Numbered from the stretch's first letter, positions 1-8,577 are shown. The stretch is DNA of 64,000 nt from Ktedonobacterales bacterium (GCA_036557285.1 DATBHW010000018.1:1-64000); one strand, 5' to 3'. Notes: generated by a model from the sequence alone, not told the origin. Numbers and translations are program-made.

Positions 1-693
1 CACTTTCCAGCGACCTACTCCTGCCGGATACCTTTGAGTAGTATCAGCAGTGCCCAGGCATCGCCAGGTCCAGGGCCAGCAACGGTCAGGTTGGCATTGA
101 TCAAGGCCGGCTGTGAATTATTTGGCAGACAGTACGTGCAACATGTGCTGTTTCCAATCCTTCGGGCCGCTCCTGTGCGGATTCGGCCACCAGAGCGCGT
201 GGCGCTTTCGCAGCAGGTGCAGCGGCTGTATAAAGGACGAAGCAGTGGGCAAACAATCCAGATGGTGGAGTCGGTGGGTTTGCGGGAAGTGGCGCAGGCG
301 CAGGGCCTGCTGACCGTGTATGTGCACGTTCCCGTGATAACCACCGATGACTTTCGAGAGTCGTTAAAGATGATTGGGTATTGGGGCCAAACCGATTCAT
401 TCGCAACCTGTGTAGCTGTCGAGGAAGCGGTCCCTTTGGAGGAAGAATGCATCCTTCCTTTACGAACCCTTCCCTGGCGAGCGCCCATTGGAGCGTTTTT
501 TAGCTGTGTCTTGACCGAGTTTCGCCACACAAATCTCTCCTGGGAAGAAGTGGTACCTGAGGAGCAGACTGTCGAGGAAGATCCCCTTTTGAGAGAACTC
601 TATGTATGGCCTATGCTCCTCGCAGAACATCGTGCAGGAAATAAACTGCTTGTTCGCAAATCGTTCAAGGAGAGAACAGTATCAGATAGATAG
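1..693 (+). CDS. Cas5-like CRISPR effector subunit, 5' end cut by window edge
   Basis: The reading frame is open from the first base, so the gene starts before the window; the in-frame TTG at 34 is probably not the start. The visible 230 residues include a segment rich in Pro and Gly followed by ATVRLALIKAG and FGRQY near the amino end, which looks like the N-terminal part of Cas5-type Cascade subunits. The gene ends 264 bases before a CRISPR array in the same orientation, which supports a Cas role. Cas5 proteins hold the 5' handle of the crRNA in the surveillance complex. No other cas gene is visible. The family call rests on weak similarity plus location; another repeat-associated RAMP protein is possible. 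Confidence 0.4.
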   Translation, partial: HFPATYSCRIPLSSISSAQASPGPGPATVRLALIKAGCELFGRQYVQHVLFPILRAAPVRIRPPERVALSQQVQRLYKGRSSGQTIQMVESVGLREVAQAQGLLTVYVHVPVITTDDFRESLKMIGYWGQTDSFATCVAVEEAVPLEEECILPLRTLPWRAPIGAFFSCVLTEFRHTNLSWEEVVPEEQTVEEDPLLRELYVWPMLLAEHRAGNKLLVRKSFKERTVSDR

Positions 694-957
694 ACCCGGA
701 AGGAGACCCACGGGGAAAGCAGTTGAGATGACCAATTCCAAAAGATCTGTCTCCAGGGTAGTGAGAGCGCAGAGCTTGGCGACGGGAGTGATGGACACAA
801 GAGGTTCTCCTTGGAGAACGTGTTGAGCTTTCGTTTGCTGGAGAGTAACCTATTATAACTGCCTGAGAAGCAGAGAGAGTTTGAAAATAATTCAAGCAAA
901 CTTCATAAAAATGTGCATAAAAACCGTTCGGTTGGAGAAACGGTATATTTGACTGCG
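694..957 (+). promoter_or_regulatory. Probable CRISPR leader
   Basis: This non-coding stretch lies between the Cas5-like gene and the first intact CRISPR repeat. Its last 100 bases are clearly AT-richer than the surroundings, with runs such as GAAAATAATTC and CATAAAAATGTGCAT, as is usual for leaders. The repeats decay at the opposite end of the array, which also puts the leader on this side. No specific promoter could be fixed. Confidence 0.45.
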
Positions 958-1362
958 GTTGCAATGGCCTCTATTCCAGAGATGGATTTGAAACGCGCGG
1001 GGAAGTCTGGATGGCGTGCCAGCCAGGAAAGTTGCAATGGCCTCTATTCCAGAGATGGATTTGAAACCTGCGCGCGCCGCGCAATCAGCAGCCAGAGGCC
1101 ATCGTTGCAATGGCCTTTATTCCAGAGATGGATTTGAAACATGGTGTAGCAGTACCATTCTCGGAACGCTTCTGGTAGTTGCAGTGGCCTCTATTCCAGA
1201 GATGGATTTGAAACTACGCTTTGCCATGCCCAATGCCCGCTTCTACAGCGCGTTGCAGTGGCCTCTATTCCAGAGATGGATTTGAAGGGCCCCCACCAGT
1301 GCGACGACCATCCGCGGGTTCAGGATTTACAATGACCGCCATTCCATAGATGGATTTGGAGG
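958..1362 (+). CRISPR. CRISPR array, 6 repeats and 5 spacers
   Basis: The 37-base repeat begins GTTGCAATGGCCTCTATTCC and ends AGAGATGGATTTGAAAC. Copies start at 958, 1031, 1104, 1178, 1252 and 1326. Spacers are 36, 36, 37, 37 and 37 bases and are unrelated to each other. The first two repeats are identical; the third and fourth carry single changes (CTTTATT, GCAGTGG), the fifth has lost its AAAC end, and the sixth has about nine changes. Decay at the right end implies transcription from left to right. The GAAAC 3' end is typical of repeats used by type I and type III systems. Confidence 0.93.
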
Positions 1363-1643
1363 TTTTACAGGCCTCTGCAATATTGCAAGTTTGATGAGGA
1401 AGAGTAATTGTTGAATTTCAAGCTATGCTTCCAGCACACGCAAGCAAAGATGTAACTCTTCTCAATGCCTTTTCCGGTTTCTGATCGAGTGAACGGAAAT
1501 GGGATGAGGCTGTCCAGGCAGTGCATTCCTCATTCCAAGGCGAGCGGGGGGTTTTGAGGTGCTATTTTGCAGTAGGATTCAAAGCAAGCGGTATTGTTAT
1601 GACTACAGGAGAAATAGGCTCTCAGCAGCGCTAAATTTGCTCA
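1363..1643. other. Intergenic stretch with no recognised gene
   Basis: I see no convincing coding region. The only notable item is an inverted ACTGCAAAA (read TTTTGCAGT, 1565-1573), which matches the core of the direct repeats that follow and may be an outlying binding site. Confidence 0.5.
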
Positions 1644-1731
1644 CTGCACTGCAAAACTGCTATTACTGCACTACAAAAATGCACCTACTGCACTGCAAAG
1701 TCACACCCAATGCACTGCAAAATCAGCGGTT
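1644..1731 (+). repeat. Four direct repeats with exact 22-bp period, probable operator array
   Basis: The core CTGCACTGCAAAA occurs at 1644-1656, then with one change at 1666-1678, 1688-1700 and 1710-1722. The start-to-start distance is 22 bp every time, about two turns of the helix, so all copies face the same side of the DNA. The last copy ends 28 bp before the yqeC start codon. Because 22 is not a multiple of three, the pattern is not a protein repeat. The layout fits cooperative binding by a regulator of yqeC; which protein binds is unknown. Confidence 0.75.
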
Positions 1732-1750
1732 ACAAATTAGCTGAGGAGCC

Positions 1751-2503
1751 ATGCTGAGTGAACTGCTTCCACTGAAGCCTGGGATGATCGTTGCGCTGAT
1801 CGGGGCTGGCGGCAAAACAACCACTATGTTTCGGCTGGCAGCAGAGCAGGCGGCTCGCGGCCTGCGGGTCATCACCACCACCACCACCTATATCTTCCCG
1901 CCGGGCGCAGAGCAGACGGGAACGCTCGTGCTGGAGACAGACCGCGCAGCCTTACTGGCGGGAGTCGCCGCTGCGCTGGCGAGGCAGCTTCACATCACAG
2001 CAGCCACAGCGGCTACCCCTGAAGGCAAACTGCGCGGCGTGCCGCCAGAGTGGGTAGCTGATCTGCTCAGCCTTCCAAAAGTGGACTTCGTGCTGGTAGA
2101 GGCCGATGGCGCAAAGGGGCGCATGCTGAAAGCTCCGGCGGAGCATGAGCCAGCGATTCCCTCCACAGTACATCTCGTCTTATTGCTGGCGAGCGCCGAG
2201 GCGCTGGGGATGCCGCTGAGCGACGCTATCGCGCATCGGCTGGACCGTGTAGAAGCTATCACGAGCTTGAAGGCTGGCGAAATCTTGACACCCCAGGCGC
2301 TTGCCAGATTGGCAGCACACCAGGAAGGGTTATTGAAAGGCGTACCACAGGGGGTACCCGCCGTCCTGGCGCTGACACACGTAGATGAGCGCAACCTGGA
2401 CAGCGCAGAGAAGACCGCCCGGCATGCCCTCGCCTCCGGGCGTCTGGCTGGCGTATTACTTTGCTCATTGGAGTGGGCGCAATTCAGGAAGAACGGGGCA
2501 TAG
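1751..2503 (+). CDS. yqeC: YqeC-family accessory protein for selenium-dependent molybdenum hydroxylases
   Basis: This 250-residue protein has a clear Walker A motif, GAGGKTT, at residues 18-24, followed by a Thr-rich strand and VLVEADGAKGR, the layout of the YqeC family. YqeC is linked by comparative genomics to selenium-dependent molybdenum hydroxylases, probably in maturation of the labile selenium cofactor; its exact reaction is not settled. The ATG is preceded by GAGGAG at good spacing. It is monocistronic and ends 20 bp inside the end of the convergent GAF gene. The 22-bp operator array lies directly upstream. The partner YqeB is encoded at 10547-11356. Confidence 0.85.
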   Translation: MLSELLPLKPGMIVALIGAGGKTTTMFRLAAEQAARGLRVITTTTTYIFPPGAEQTGTLVLETDRAALLAGVAAALARQLHITAATAATPEGKLRGVPPEWVADLLSLPKVDFVLVEADGAKGRMLKAPAEHEPAIPSTVHLVLLLASAEALGMPLSDAIAHRLDRVEAITSLKAGEILTPQALARLAAHQEGLLKGVPQGVPAVLALTHVDERNLDSAEKTARHALASGRLAGVLLCSLEWAQFRKNGA

Positions 2504-3557
2504 CTCCTGAGAGTTGATAATCCATTGCCACCGCCACGATATTGCTCATGTTGAGCATGGCGCGCAATTCGCTGGTATCGAAGGGCGTAGAACGCGCCAG
2601 GATAACCACTCCACGAAGCTGGTCCCTTGAAAGCAGCGGAACACCGAGCAGCGCCAGGTCATCTTCCCCAAGCAGTTCTTCTGTGACGCGCCCAACAAAG
2701 ACTCGCCCCCCTGGCGCGTGTAAGATGGGGCGGCGCTTTTGGGCGACCCAGGCGGCAACCGATTGCTTATCGCTGGCCGGAATGCGCAGTTTCTCAAGTT
2801 GAGTATCGTGCGCGCCCAGCCGGGCCACCGCCCTTAGCTCCTGCGCCTCCTCTACATAGCCAAAAATGACCGCCTCATCACAAGGCACTAAGCGGCGGAG
2901 CATGGCGACAATCGCCCGCAAAATCTGCGGCGTCCCCATCATACTCGTCATAGCCCGCGCCACATCCAGAAACGCGGCCAGTTGCTGCGCCTGTCGGTGT
3001 GACGCTTCTGCCTGGCGCGCTCTGGAAATTGCCAGAATAGCCTGGTCGGCCAGCGCCTGAAGCATCCTGAGCGCCTGCTGGTTGAACATCCTGGGAGACG
3101 GGCTTGAGACGGTAATCGCGCCAAGCAATTGCTCGCCCGAAAGCAGGGGTACACACAGCATCGAGCCGCGCACAGGGGCGCCAGACCCCTGGCAGCGCGG
3201 ATCGCTCGAAACATCGTTAATCAGGGCGGGGGCACGGTTGGCCGTCACCCAACCCGCGACACGTTGTTGCATAGGCGCGCGGACGCGGCTTGATTCGGGA
3301 GCATCTTGAGAAAGAGCGGCTATCGAGATAAGCTGATTGCTGGCAAGGTCTACCCCCGTAATCCAACAATGGCGCGCTCCCAGCAACGCCAGCGCGTTTA
3401 CCATGATCTGTTTGAGCGTTTCAGCCAGATCGCTCACCGACTGGGTATGATGGGCAGCGCGATAAATCGGTCTGGTGGGCCTGGGGCCAGCCGGATCATA
3501 CCCAAAGCGAGCGCCTTCCTGGTTGCTGTCCTTCATTGTCGGCGCTGAAGCGTTCAT
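2484..3557 (-). CDS. Tandem GAF-domain protein
   Basis: The protein (357 residues from this start) carries two GAF domains, roughly residues 45-180 and 195-345, joined by a helical linker. Typical GAF features are LCVPLLSGEQLLGAITVSSP in the first and LLGVPLLSRDQLRGVVILAR in the second. GAF domains bind small ligands or mediate dimerisation. There is no attached kinase, cyclase or DNA-binding domain, so it is probably a soluble sensor or adaptor. The start is uncertain: ATG at 3557 or at 3536 both lack a strong ribosome-binding site, and a TTG at 3662 seems too far upstream. The gene converges on yqeC with a 20-bp overlap of the two reading frames. Confidence 0.75.
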   Translation of the reverse strand: MNASAPTMKDSNQEGARFGYDPAGPRPTRPIYRAAHHTQSVSDLAETLKQIMVNALALLGARHCWITGVDLASNQLISIAALSQDAPESSRVRAPMQQRVAGWVTANRAPALINDVSSDPRCQGSGAPVRGSMLCVPLLSGEQLLGAITVSSPSPRMFNQQALRMLQALADQAILAISRARQAEASHRQAQQLAAFLDVARAMTSMMGTPQILRAIVAMLRRLVPCDEAVIFGYVEEAQELRAVARLGAHDTQLEKLRIPASDKQSVAAWVAQKRRPILHAPGGRVFVGRVTEELLGEDDLALLGVPLLSRDQLRGVVILARSTPFDTSELRAMLNMSNIVAVAMDYQLSGAMPRSS

Positions 3558-3664
3558 AATCTTTTGGGCGCGGATACCCACGCGCTTGCGGCGTGGGAGG
3601 AAGCGCCCCCTCCTCTCGATTTCTGGTTTTGCTTGCCTCTGGTAGAATAGATCACGGTGCAAGG

Positions 3665-3863
3665 CACTCTGGCGAGGCAGCTACCAGAGCAACGGTCACG
3701 CACCTTTCCACTCAGGCGTAGGGGGTTCCGGCGAGTAGGCACCGTCGCCGGGTAAAACGCTGGCGGCATCTGCCTACACGGCTGATGTCAAGCAGCCGAT
3801 GGTAGCCACGACGCTTGCGCGTCGTGAGTTACAAGCTCCCGCCTAAAGGCGGGGGTACTTGAC
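3665..3863 (+). ncRNA. Omega-RNA-like right end of an IS200/IS605-type element, no TnpB
   Basis: About 200 bases form a series of perfect stems on the plus strand: GTAGGCA (3735-3741) with TGCCTAC (3771-3777) around an inner GC-rich stem, CGGCTG (3779-3784) with CAGCCG (3793-3798), CACGACGC with GCGTCGTG (3807-3826), and CCCGCC with GGCGGG (3838-3853), then TACTTGAC. The order ending in an AAGCTCCCGCC hairpin and TTGAC resembles the omega-RNA and right end of IS605-type elements. A tnpB gene would be expected upstream on this strand, but that position holds the GAF gene on the other strand. It is either a remnant, a TnpB-less mobile palindromic element, or a solo guide RNA. Confidence 0.45.
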
Positions 3864-4166
3864 AGTATCTCCCCTTCGTTCAATCTGAGCATCTTCGCTC
3901 ATATCATCCGCTTCCAGCCGTTGCTCACAGGGCAGCCTGCCAGATTCAACCGCCCTTGCTGCCTGGAGCTTACCCACCAGGCAGCAAAAAGCATGCCAAC
4001 TTGCCGCTGCCTGTACCGCCAGCCTCCGTGCTGGCGCAACGTTGGCCTGTTGATACGTTGTCCTTGAGAGCGGGCGTCCGCGCTAGCGAGCCGTCTCGCC
4101 GCCAGGGACGGCGGCGGTACACGCGACGGCCTCTTGCTCATATTGTCGGGAGGGGTGGCTGTGCTG
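3864..4166. other. Intergenic stretch rich in short hairpins
   Basis: No gene was recognised. It holds several perfect inverted repeats: GCTGCCTGG (3958-3966) with CCAGGCAGC (3977-3985), and CGCCAGC (4017-4023) with GCTGGCG (4030-4036). A GC-rich palindromic block near 4090-4115 may be a decayed copy of the dispersed repeat described elsewhere. These may act as 3' structures for xdhC, which ends at 4167. Confidence 0.45.
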
Positions 4167-5357
4167 TCACTCGTGGCTGAAGGTATCGTCTGAAACAGCC
4201 TCGGCGGCATCCAGCTTTGCCAGACGCGCCAGATAACGCTCGCGCAGCCGATCAGAGAGCGGCACGCCGCTGCCAGCCCGGCGCAGCATCACGATCTCCG
4301 CCATAATACAGAGGGCAATCTCCGCCGGGGTGCTGCCGCCCAGGTCGAGGCCAATGGGCGCGCGCACGCGGGCCAACTTCTCGGCTGACACGCCCTCATC
4401 ATGCAGCAACTTATAGACCGCCCAGATACGGCGCTGGCTGCCAATCATCCCGATATAGGCCGCTTCGGAATCAATCACTGCCCGCAGCGCCTCTACGTCG
4501 TGGCTGTGAGCGCGAGTCACCAGCACCAGATGGCTGCGCGGCGTGATGCGCAACCCCCGCAGCGTTGGCTCGGCGCCGCCAACGAAAATCTGGCTGGCCT
4601 GGGGAAAACGATCTTTGTTCGCAAACGAGGCCCGGTCATCAATCACCGTCACCTCAAAATCAAGCGAAGCGGCAAGTCGCGCCAGCGGAACGGCGATATG
4701 CCCCGCGCCAACAATAAGCAGGTCAGGGCGCGGCAAGAAGGGGTCGAAGAACACTTCTGCTATGCTGCCCTCAGAGCCAGCATACTCTACAACGCCCGGC
4801 TCGCTCGCGCGTATCGCGGCAAGCGCGGCCTCGCGGATGGTCGGCTCAAGAGCAGGCTCCAGGTCAAGCGTACCAGTAACCGCGCTGTCTTCGCGCACCA
4901 ACACCTGAGCGCCCAACCGCTGATGCCAGGCTCCGGTAGCATGAATCACCGTGACCAGCACAGCAGCCTGATTTGCCGCCAGCGCCTCCTCAGCCGCGCG
5001 AGCATACTGGCCCATTGGCAGGTCGAGCGGCGCCAGGCGCGGGCTATTTGACCAGGGCTGTACAAACACCTCGTATGTGCCGCCACAGACGCCCTGGCTG
5101 CTCAGCGCAATCTCTTCCGTCAGATCGACATAGACCGACTGTGGGCGTCCGCTCTCAATCGCCAGGAGCGCGCTGCGCCAGATTTCAGCCTCGCCGCAGC
5201 CGCCGCCAACCGTACCCGTAATCGCGCCGCCAGGATGTACGATCATCTTCGCGCCCACTTCGCGTGGCACAGAACCACGCCGCTTGACGATGGTCGCCAG
5301 CGCAACCGTCTCCCCTTTTTCCAGCGATTCAGCTAATTCTTGAAAGAAGGCGCGCAT
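4167..5357 (-). CDS. xdhC: XdhC-family molybdenum hydroxylase maturation factor
   Basis: This 396-residue protein has the N-terminal XdhC/CoxI domain, with GSVPRE at 28-33 and GGGCGEAE at 51-58, and a C-terminal Rossmann-type XdhC_C domain with VGAGHIAVPLA and IGMIGSQRR. XdhC proteins bind the molybdenum cofactor, help its terminal sulfuration (or selenation) and insert it into xanthine dehydrogenase-type enzymes. It is the last gene of the leftward operon that starts with iclR, 276 bp downstream of the molybdenum subunit, with a palindromic repeat and an inverted repeat in the gap. Length and motifs are normal for the family. Confidence 0.93.
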   Translation of the reverse strand: MRAFFQELAESLEKGETVALATIVKRRGSVPREVGAKMIVHPGGAITGTVGGGCGEAEIWRSALLAIESGRPQSVYVDLTEEIALSSQGVCGGTYEVFVQPWSNSPRLAPLDLPMGQYARAAEEALAANQAAVLVTVIHATGAWHQRLGAQVLVREDSAVTGTLDLEPALEPTIREAALAAIRASEPGVVEYAGSEGSIAEVFFDPFLPRPDLLIVGAGHIAVPLARLAASLDFEVTVIDDRASFANKDRFPQASQIFVGGAEPTLRGLRITPRSHLVLVTRAHSHDVEALRAVIDSEAAYIGMIGSQRRIWAVYKLLHDEGVSAEKLARVRAPIGLDLGGSTPAEIALCIMAEIVMLRRAGSGVPLSDRLRERYLARLAKLDAAEAVSDDTFSHE

Positions 5358-5376
5358 GGATGCTCTCCTGTTGTCA

Positions 5377-5435
5377 CTTGTAGCGCCGCCATCTTGGCGG
5401 CCAACGGCGAGCCGCCTGGAAGGCGGCGCTACAAG
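5377..5435. repeat. Dispersed palindromic repeat, complete copy
   Basis: The ends are perfect inverted repeats, CTTGTAGCGCCGCC and GGCGGCGCTACAAG, with an inner palindromic segment. Related copies occur at 8045-8077, 31863-31910 and 34492-34601, and decayed ends near 59936 and 61011. This looks like a REP or MITE-type element. It lies between xdhC and the molybdenum-subunit gene inside the same operon. Confidence 0.8.
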
Positions 5436-5478
5436 GGTACGCTCCTGTGTGATTTCAGCCTCGTTTTCCCCACACCCG

Positions 5479-5566
5479 TAAATTCTGTAAATTCTATGAA
5501 CTCGATATACACCATCTTCTTAAATAAAAAATCATCGTCAAGAATTTACGGAATTTACAGAATTTA
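5479..5566. repeat. 16-bp inverted repeat built from 9-bp units
   Basis: TAAATTCTGTAAATTC (5479-5494) is matched by its exact complement GAATTTACAGAATTTA (5551-5566) across a 56-base AT-rich loop. Each arm is a 9-bp direct repeat of GAATTTAC-like units. It sits inside the leftward xdh operon, between the molybdenum subunit and xdhC, and differs strongly in base composition from its surroundings. It could be an RNA stem that separates expression of the two genes, or a regulator site. Confidence 0.6.
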
Positions 5567-5633
5567 TGGTATTCCCCCTTTGGAGCCATTTTCCATCTCC
5601 AGCTTTCGGCTCCTCAAGGTACATCATTACGCA

Positions 5634-8012
5634 TCATAGCCCGCCCTGCTCATCCAGCGCCGCCAGAATCTTTTCGGGCGTAATCGGCAAGTCGCGGATA
5701 CGCACGCCAATCGCGTCGAAGATGGCGTTGGCGATGGCAGGCGCTGGCCCATTGATAGGCACTTCGCCCGCTGATTTCGCCCCAAACGGGCCGGTTGGCT
5801 CCGGGTCTTCTATCAGAAGCGTCGTCATCTGGGGCATATCCAACGTCGTGAACAGTTTGTAGTCCACAAACCCCGGATTGCGCACCCGCCCCCGCTCATC
5901 CAGCTTGATCTCCTCACTCAGCGCGTAGCCCAGGCCCATCGTCACCGCGCCTTCCACCTGGCCGCTGGCAAGCGTTGGATTGATCGCCCGGCCCAGGTCC
6001 AGCGCGTTCACCAGCCGCGTCACGCGCACCTGCCCCGTCTCAATATCCACCTCCACCTCAGCAAACTGCGCGTAAAAGGGCGCGGGCGAATCGTGAATCG
6101 AGAAATCGCCCTTACCCATGATCTGCTGGCGATGGTTCCCATAGAGCGTCTCAATGGCAATGTCGGCAATCGTCAGCCTGGTGGGCGCATCAGCCGACCA
6201 GATCACGCCATCGTGAATAGCGAGTTGATCGGCTGGGGTGGTCAAGAGATCGGCGGCCACCTCCAAAATCTGGCGGCGCACCTCTCTGGCTGCCAACTCC
6301 ACCCCTTTGCCGCTGATATAGGTCGTCGAAGAAGCATACGAGCCGTAATCGAAGACGCTGATGTCGGTATCTGCGCTGTGCATCAGAATCTTTTCCAGCC
6401 CCACTCCCAGCGCCTCAGCGGCAATCTGCGCCAACACCGTATCGCTGCCCTGGCCGATGTCAGTTGCGCCCGTCATCACATTGAACGAGCCGTCTTCATT
6501 CAGCTTGATCGAAGCGCCGCCCAACTCGAAGCCAGCGACACCGCTGCCCTGCATCGCCGTCGCCATTCCTCGTCCCCGCCGGATGGGGCCAGTGACGCGG
6601 GCGCGCTCGAAGGGCTGCCCCCAGCCAATCGCCGCCGCGCCACGCTCCAGGCATTCCGCCAGCCCGCATGAGTTGAACCGGCGATGATGAATAGTAATGC
6701 CGTCAATCACCTCAGTATCAATCGGATCGTAATCGCCCTTCTGTACATGGTTCTTGCGGCGAAACGCGAGCGGGTCCATGCCAACGGCGCGGGCGCATTC
6801 ATCAACATGACTTTCCAGCGCAAAGAAGCCCTGCGGCGCGCCATAGCCGCGCATCGCCCCGGCAATCGGGCTGTTGGTATAGGCGACATCGGCTTGAAAA
6901 CGATAGGCGCGGGCACGATAGAGGCACAGCGTCTTGTGGCCGCTGCTGCGCACAACGGTAAAGCCATGCGTGCCATACGCGCCGGTATTACCGATGCTGT
7001 GCATATCAATCGCCAGAATGGTCCCATCGCGCTTGAGACCGGTACGCATCCGCATAATGATGGGATGCCGGAACCGCCCGGCGCTGAACTCCTCGCTGCG
7101 CGAATAATCCACCCGCACCGGACGCCGTGTCGCCAGGGCTAACGCGCCCGCTACTGGCTCCAAAAGCATCTCCTGCTTGCTGCCAAAGCCCCCGCCCACG
7201 CGCGGCTTGATAATACGTATTCGGGCAATCGGCAGCGCCAGCGCCTCAGCAAGCTGCCTGCGGGTATGGTAGGGAACCTGGGTGCTGCTGACCACGTTCA
7301 GCCGCTCATACGGGTCCAGGTATGCGATGCTGATATGCGGTTCGAGCGCGCAGTGCGCAATCCGCTGCACCCGATATTCCCCCTCGACCACCAGTTCCGC
7401 CTCGGCCATAGCCGCGTCAACATCACCGCGCACCAGCAGTTCATGAGCAGATATATTATGGGTGGCGTCATATATCTCCCCATTATGCGTCCCATAATTG
7501 GGGTGGTGGGTATCCGGCTCGTGCAGTTGCGGCGCGCCGTCCTTCATCGCCTCCAGCGGATCAAAGACAGCGGGCAGCGCTTCATAGCTCACATCAATCA
7601 GCCCCAGCGCCTCTTCGGCAAGCTCCACCGTCTCAGCAGCGGCAAACGCCACCCAATCGCCGACATAGCGCACCCGGTTATCGAGCAGATACATATCATA
7701 GGGTGAAAGTTCAGGATAGGGCTGACCAGCCGTCGTATGGCGCACACGCGGCACATCGCGCCACGTCAGCACAGCATGCACTCCTGGCAGCGCCAGCGCC
7801 CGGCTCGCGTCAATATGCAGGATATTAGCATGCGCGTGGGGCGAGTGCAGGATGCGTCCGTAGAGCATATCGGGCATCTCATACTCGGAGGCATAGACCG
7901 GAGCGCCAGCCACCAGCGGGCGCGCGTCTACCCGCCGCTCGGCGCGACCCACAACAGCAAGGTCATGCGATGTGATCGTTGGCGAGTTTTTTTCAGAAGT
8001 GCTGGTACTCAT
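5634..8012 (-). CDS. Xanthine dehydrogenase-type molybdenum-binding subunit
   Basis: This 792-residue protein is the large, molybdopterin-binding chain of a three-subunit molybdenum hydroxylase. Visible cofactor motifs are GGGFGSKQE, AMRGYGAPQG, GATDIGQGSDT (with the usual Gln next to the Mo centre) and FGAKSAGEVP, whose Glu is the catalytic base position. It would hydroxylate a purine such as hypoxanthine or xanthine, passing electrons through the 2Fe-2S and FAD subunits encoded upstream in the same operon. The ATG at 8012 has AGAGGG upstream; reading further upstream would translate the palindromic repeat at 8045-8077 and is rejected. Substrate is inferred from the neighbouring purine genes. 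Confidence 0.9.
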   Translation of the reverse strand: MSTSTSEKNSPTITSHDLAVVGRAERRVDARPLVAGAPVYASEYEMPDMLYGRILHSPHAHANILHIDASRALALPGVHAVLTWRDVPRVRHTTAGQPYPELSPYDMYLLDNRVRYVGDWVAFAAAETVELAEEALGLIDVSYEALPAVFDPLEAMKDGAPQLHEPDTHHPNYGTHNGEIYDATHNISAHELLVRGDVDAAMAEAELVVEGEYRVQRIAHCALEPHISIAYLDPYERLNVVSSTQVPYHTRRQLAEALALPIARIRIIKPRVGGGFGSKQEMLLEPVAGALALATRRPVRVDYSRSEEFSAGRFRHPIIMRMRTGLKRDGTILAIDMHSIGNTGAYGTHGFTVVRSSGHKTLCLYRARAYRFQADVAYTNSPIAGAMRGYGAPQGFFALESHVDECARAVGMDPLAFRRKNHVQKGDYDPIDTEVIDGITIHHRRFNSCGLAECLERGAAAIGWGQPFERARVTGPIRRGRGMATAMQGSGVAGFELGGASIKLNEDGSFNVMTGATDIGQGSDTVLAQIAAEALGVGLEKILMHSADTDISVFDYGSYASSTTYISGKGVELAAREVRRQILEVAADLLTTPADQLAIHDGVIWSADAPTRLTIADIAIETLYGNHRQQIMGKGDFSIHDSPAPFYAQFAEVEVDIETGQVRVTRLVNALDLGRAINPTLASGQVEGAVTMGLGYALSEEIKLDERGRVRNPGFVDYKLFTTLDMPQMTTLLIEDPEPTGPFGAKSAGEVPINGPAPAIANAIFDAIGVRIRDLPITPEKILAALDEQGGL

Positions 8013-8044
8013 GAGACGCTGCCCTCTTAATGATACTGACGCCA

Positions 8045-8077
8045 CTTGTAGCGCCGCCTGGAAGGCGGCGCTACAAG
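8045..8077. repeat. Dispersed palindromic repeat, compact hairpin copy
   Basis: A 33-base copy in which CTTGTAGCGCCGCC and GGCGGCGCTACAAG are separated by only five bases, giving a very stable hairpin. It lies between the DinB gene and the molybdenum-subunit gene in the operon. Confidence 0.85.
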
Positions 8078-8091
8078 TCAAACGCTCCTCT

Positions 8092-8577
8092 TCATGCAGA
8101 TGTAGTCTGATACGCCTTCAGGTTGCTTTCAATCTGCCGCAGGTGAACGCTGTCATGCTCCGCCCAATGCCCTAGCCATTCCTCGCCGGTAAAGACGCCA
8201 TATTCAGGCTGATGGCCCTGGCGCGCCCAATCCGACTCGCGCAGTATCTTGATAATGCCCAGGCTGGCAGCGCGCTGAAGGTTGAAATCGGCCAGCAGTT
8301 CATCTACATGGTCACGGGTGGTATTGCGGTTGGCATACCACTTCTGCTCATCATGCGGTGTCAGATGCGGGTGATCCTCTTTCACGATCCGCTCCAGACG
8401 CAGCCGCATCACGTACATCTCATCATCCACCAGATGCGCCAGAATTTCCCGAATGCTCCATTCGCCCTGGCCCGGATGAAAATCAAGCGCCTCATCCGCC
8501 AGGCCAGCCGTTAAGCGCGCTAACGCTGGCCCGGTTTGTTCAAGCACTGCGATGAGTTCAGTACGGGTAGTTGTCAT
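8092..8577 (-). CDS. DinB-like metal-binding protein
   Basis: This 161-residue protein has the DinB/YfiT four-helix-bundle pattern, with candidate metal-binding histidines in ILAHLVDDEMYV and in HWAEHDSVHLRQIE. DinB-like proteins are often thiol-dependent transferases or hydrolases, but most have no known substrate. A good ribosome-binding site (GGAGATAT) precedes the ATG. It sits between the Nudix gene and the molybdenum subunit of the leftward xdh operon. A link to hydroxylase function is not established; it may be a co-transcribed passenger. Confidence 0.8.
   Translation of the reverse strand: MTTTRTELIAVLEQTGPALARLTAGLADEALDFHPGQGEWSIREILAHLVDDEMYVMRLRLERIVKEDHPHLTPHDEQKWYANRNTTRDHVDELLADFNLQRAASLGIIKILRESDWARQGHQPEYGVFTGEEWLGHWAEHDSVHLRQIESNLKAYQTTSA

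Noticed and set aside
1559-1744. Open frame of 61 codons upstream of yqeC
   Set aside because: It is produced by the 22-bp repeat array, whose period is not a multiple of three, and has no start signal.
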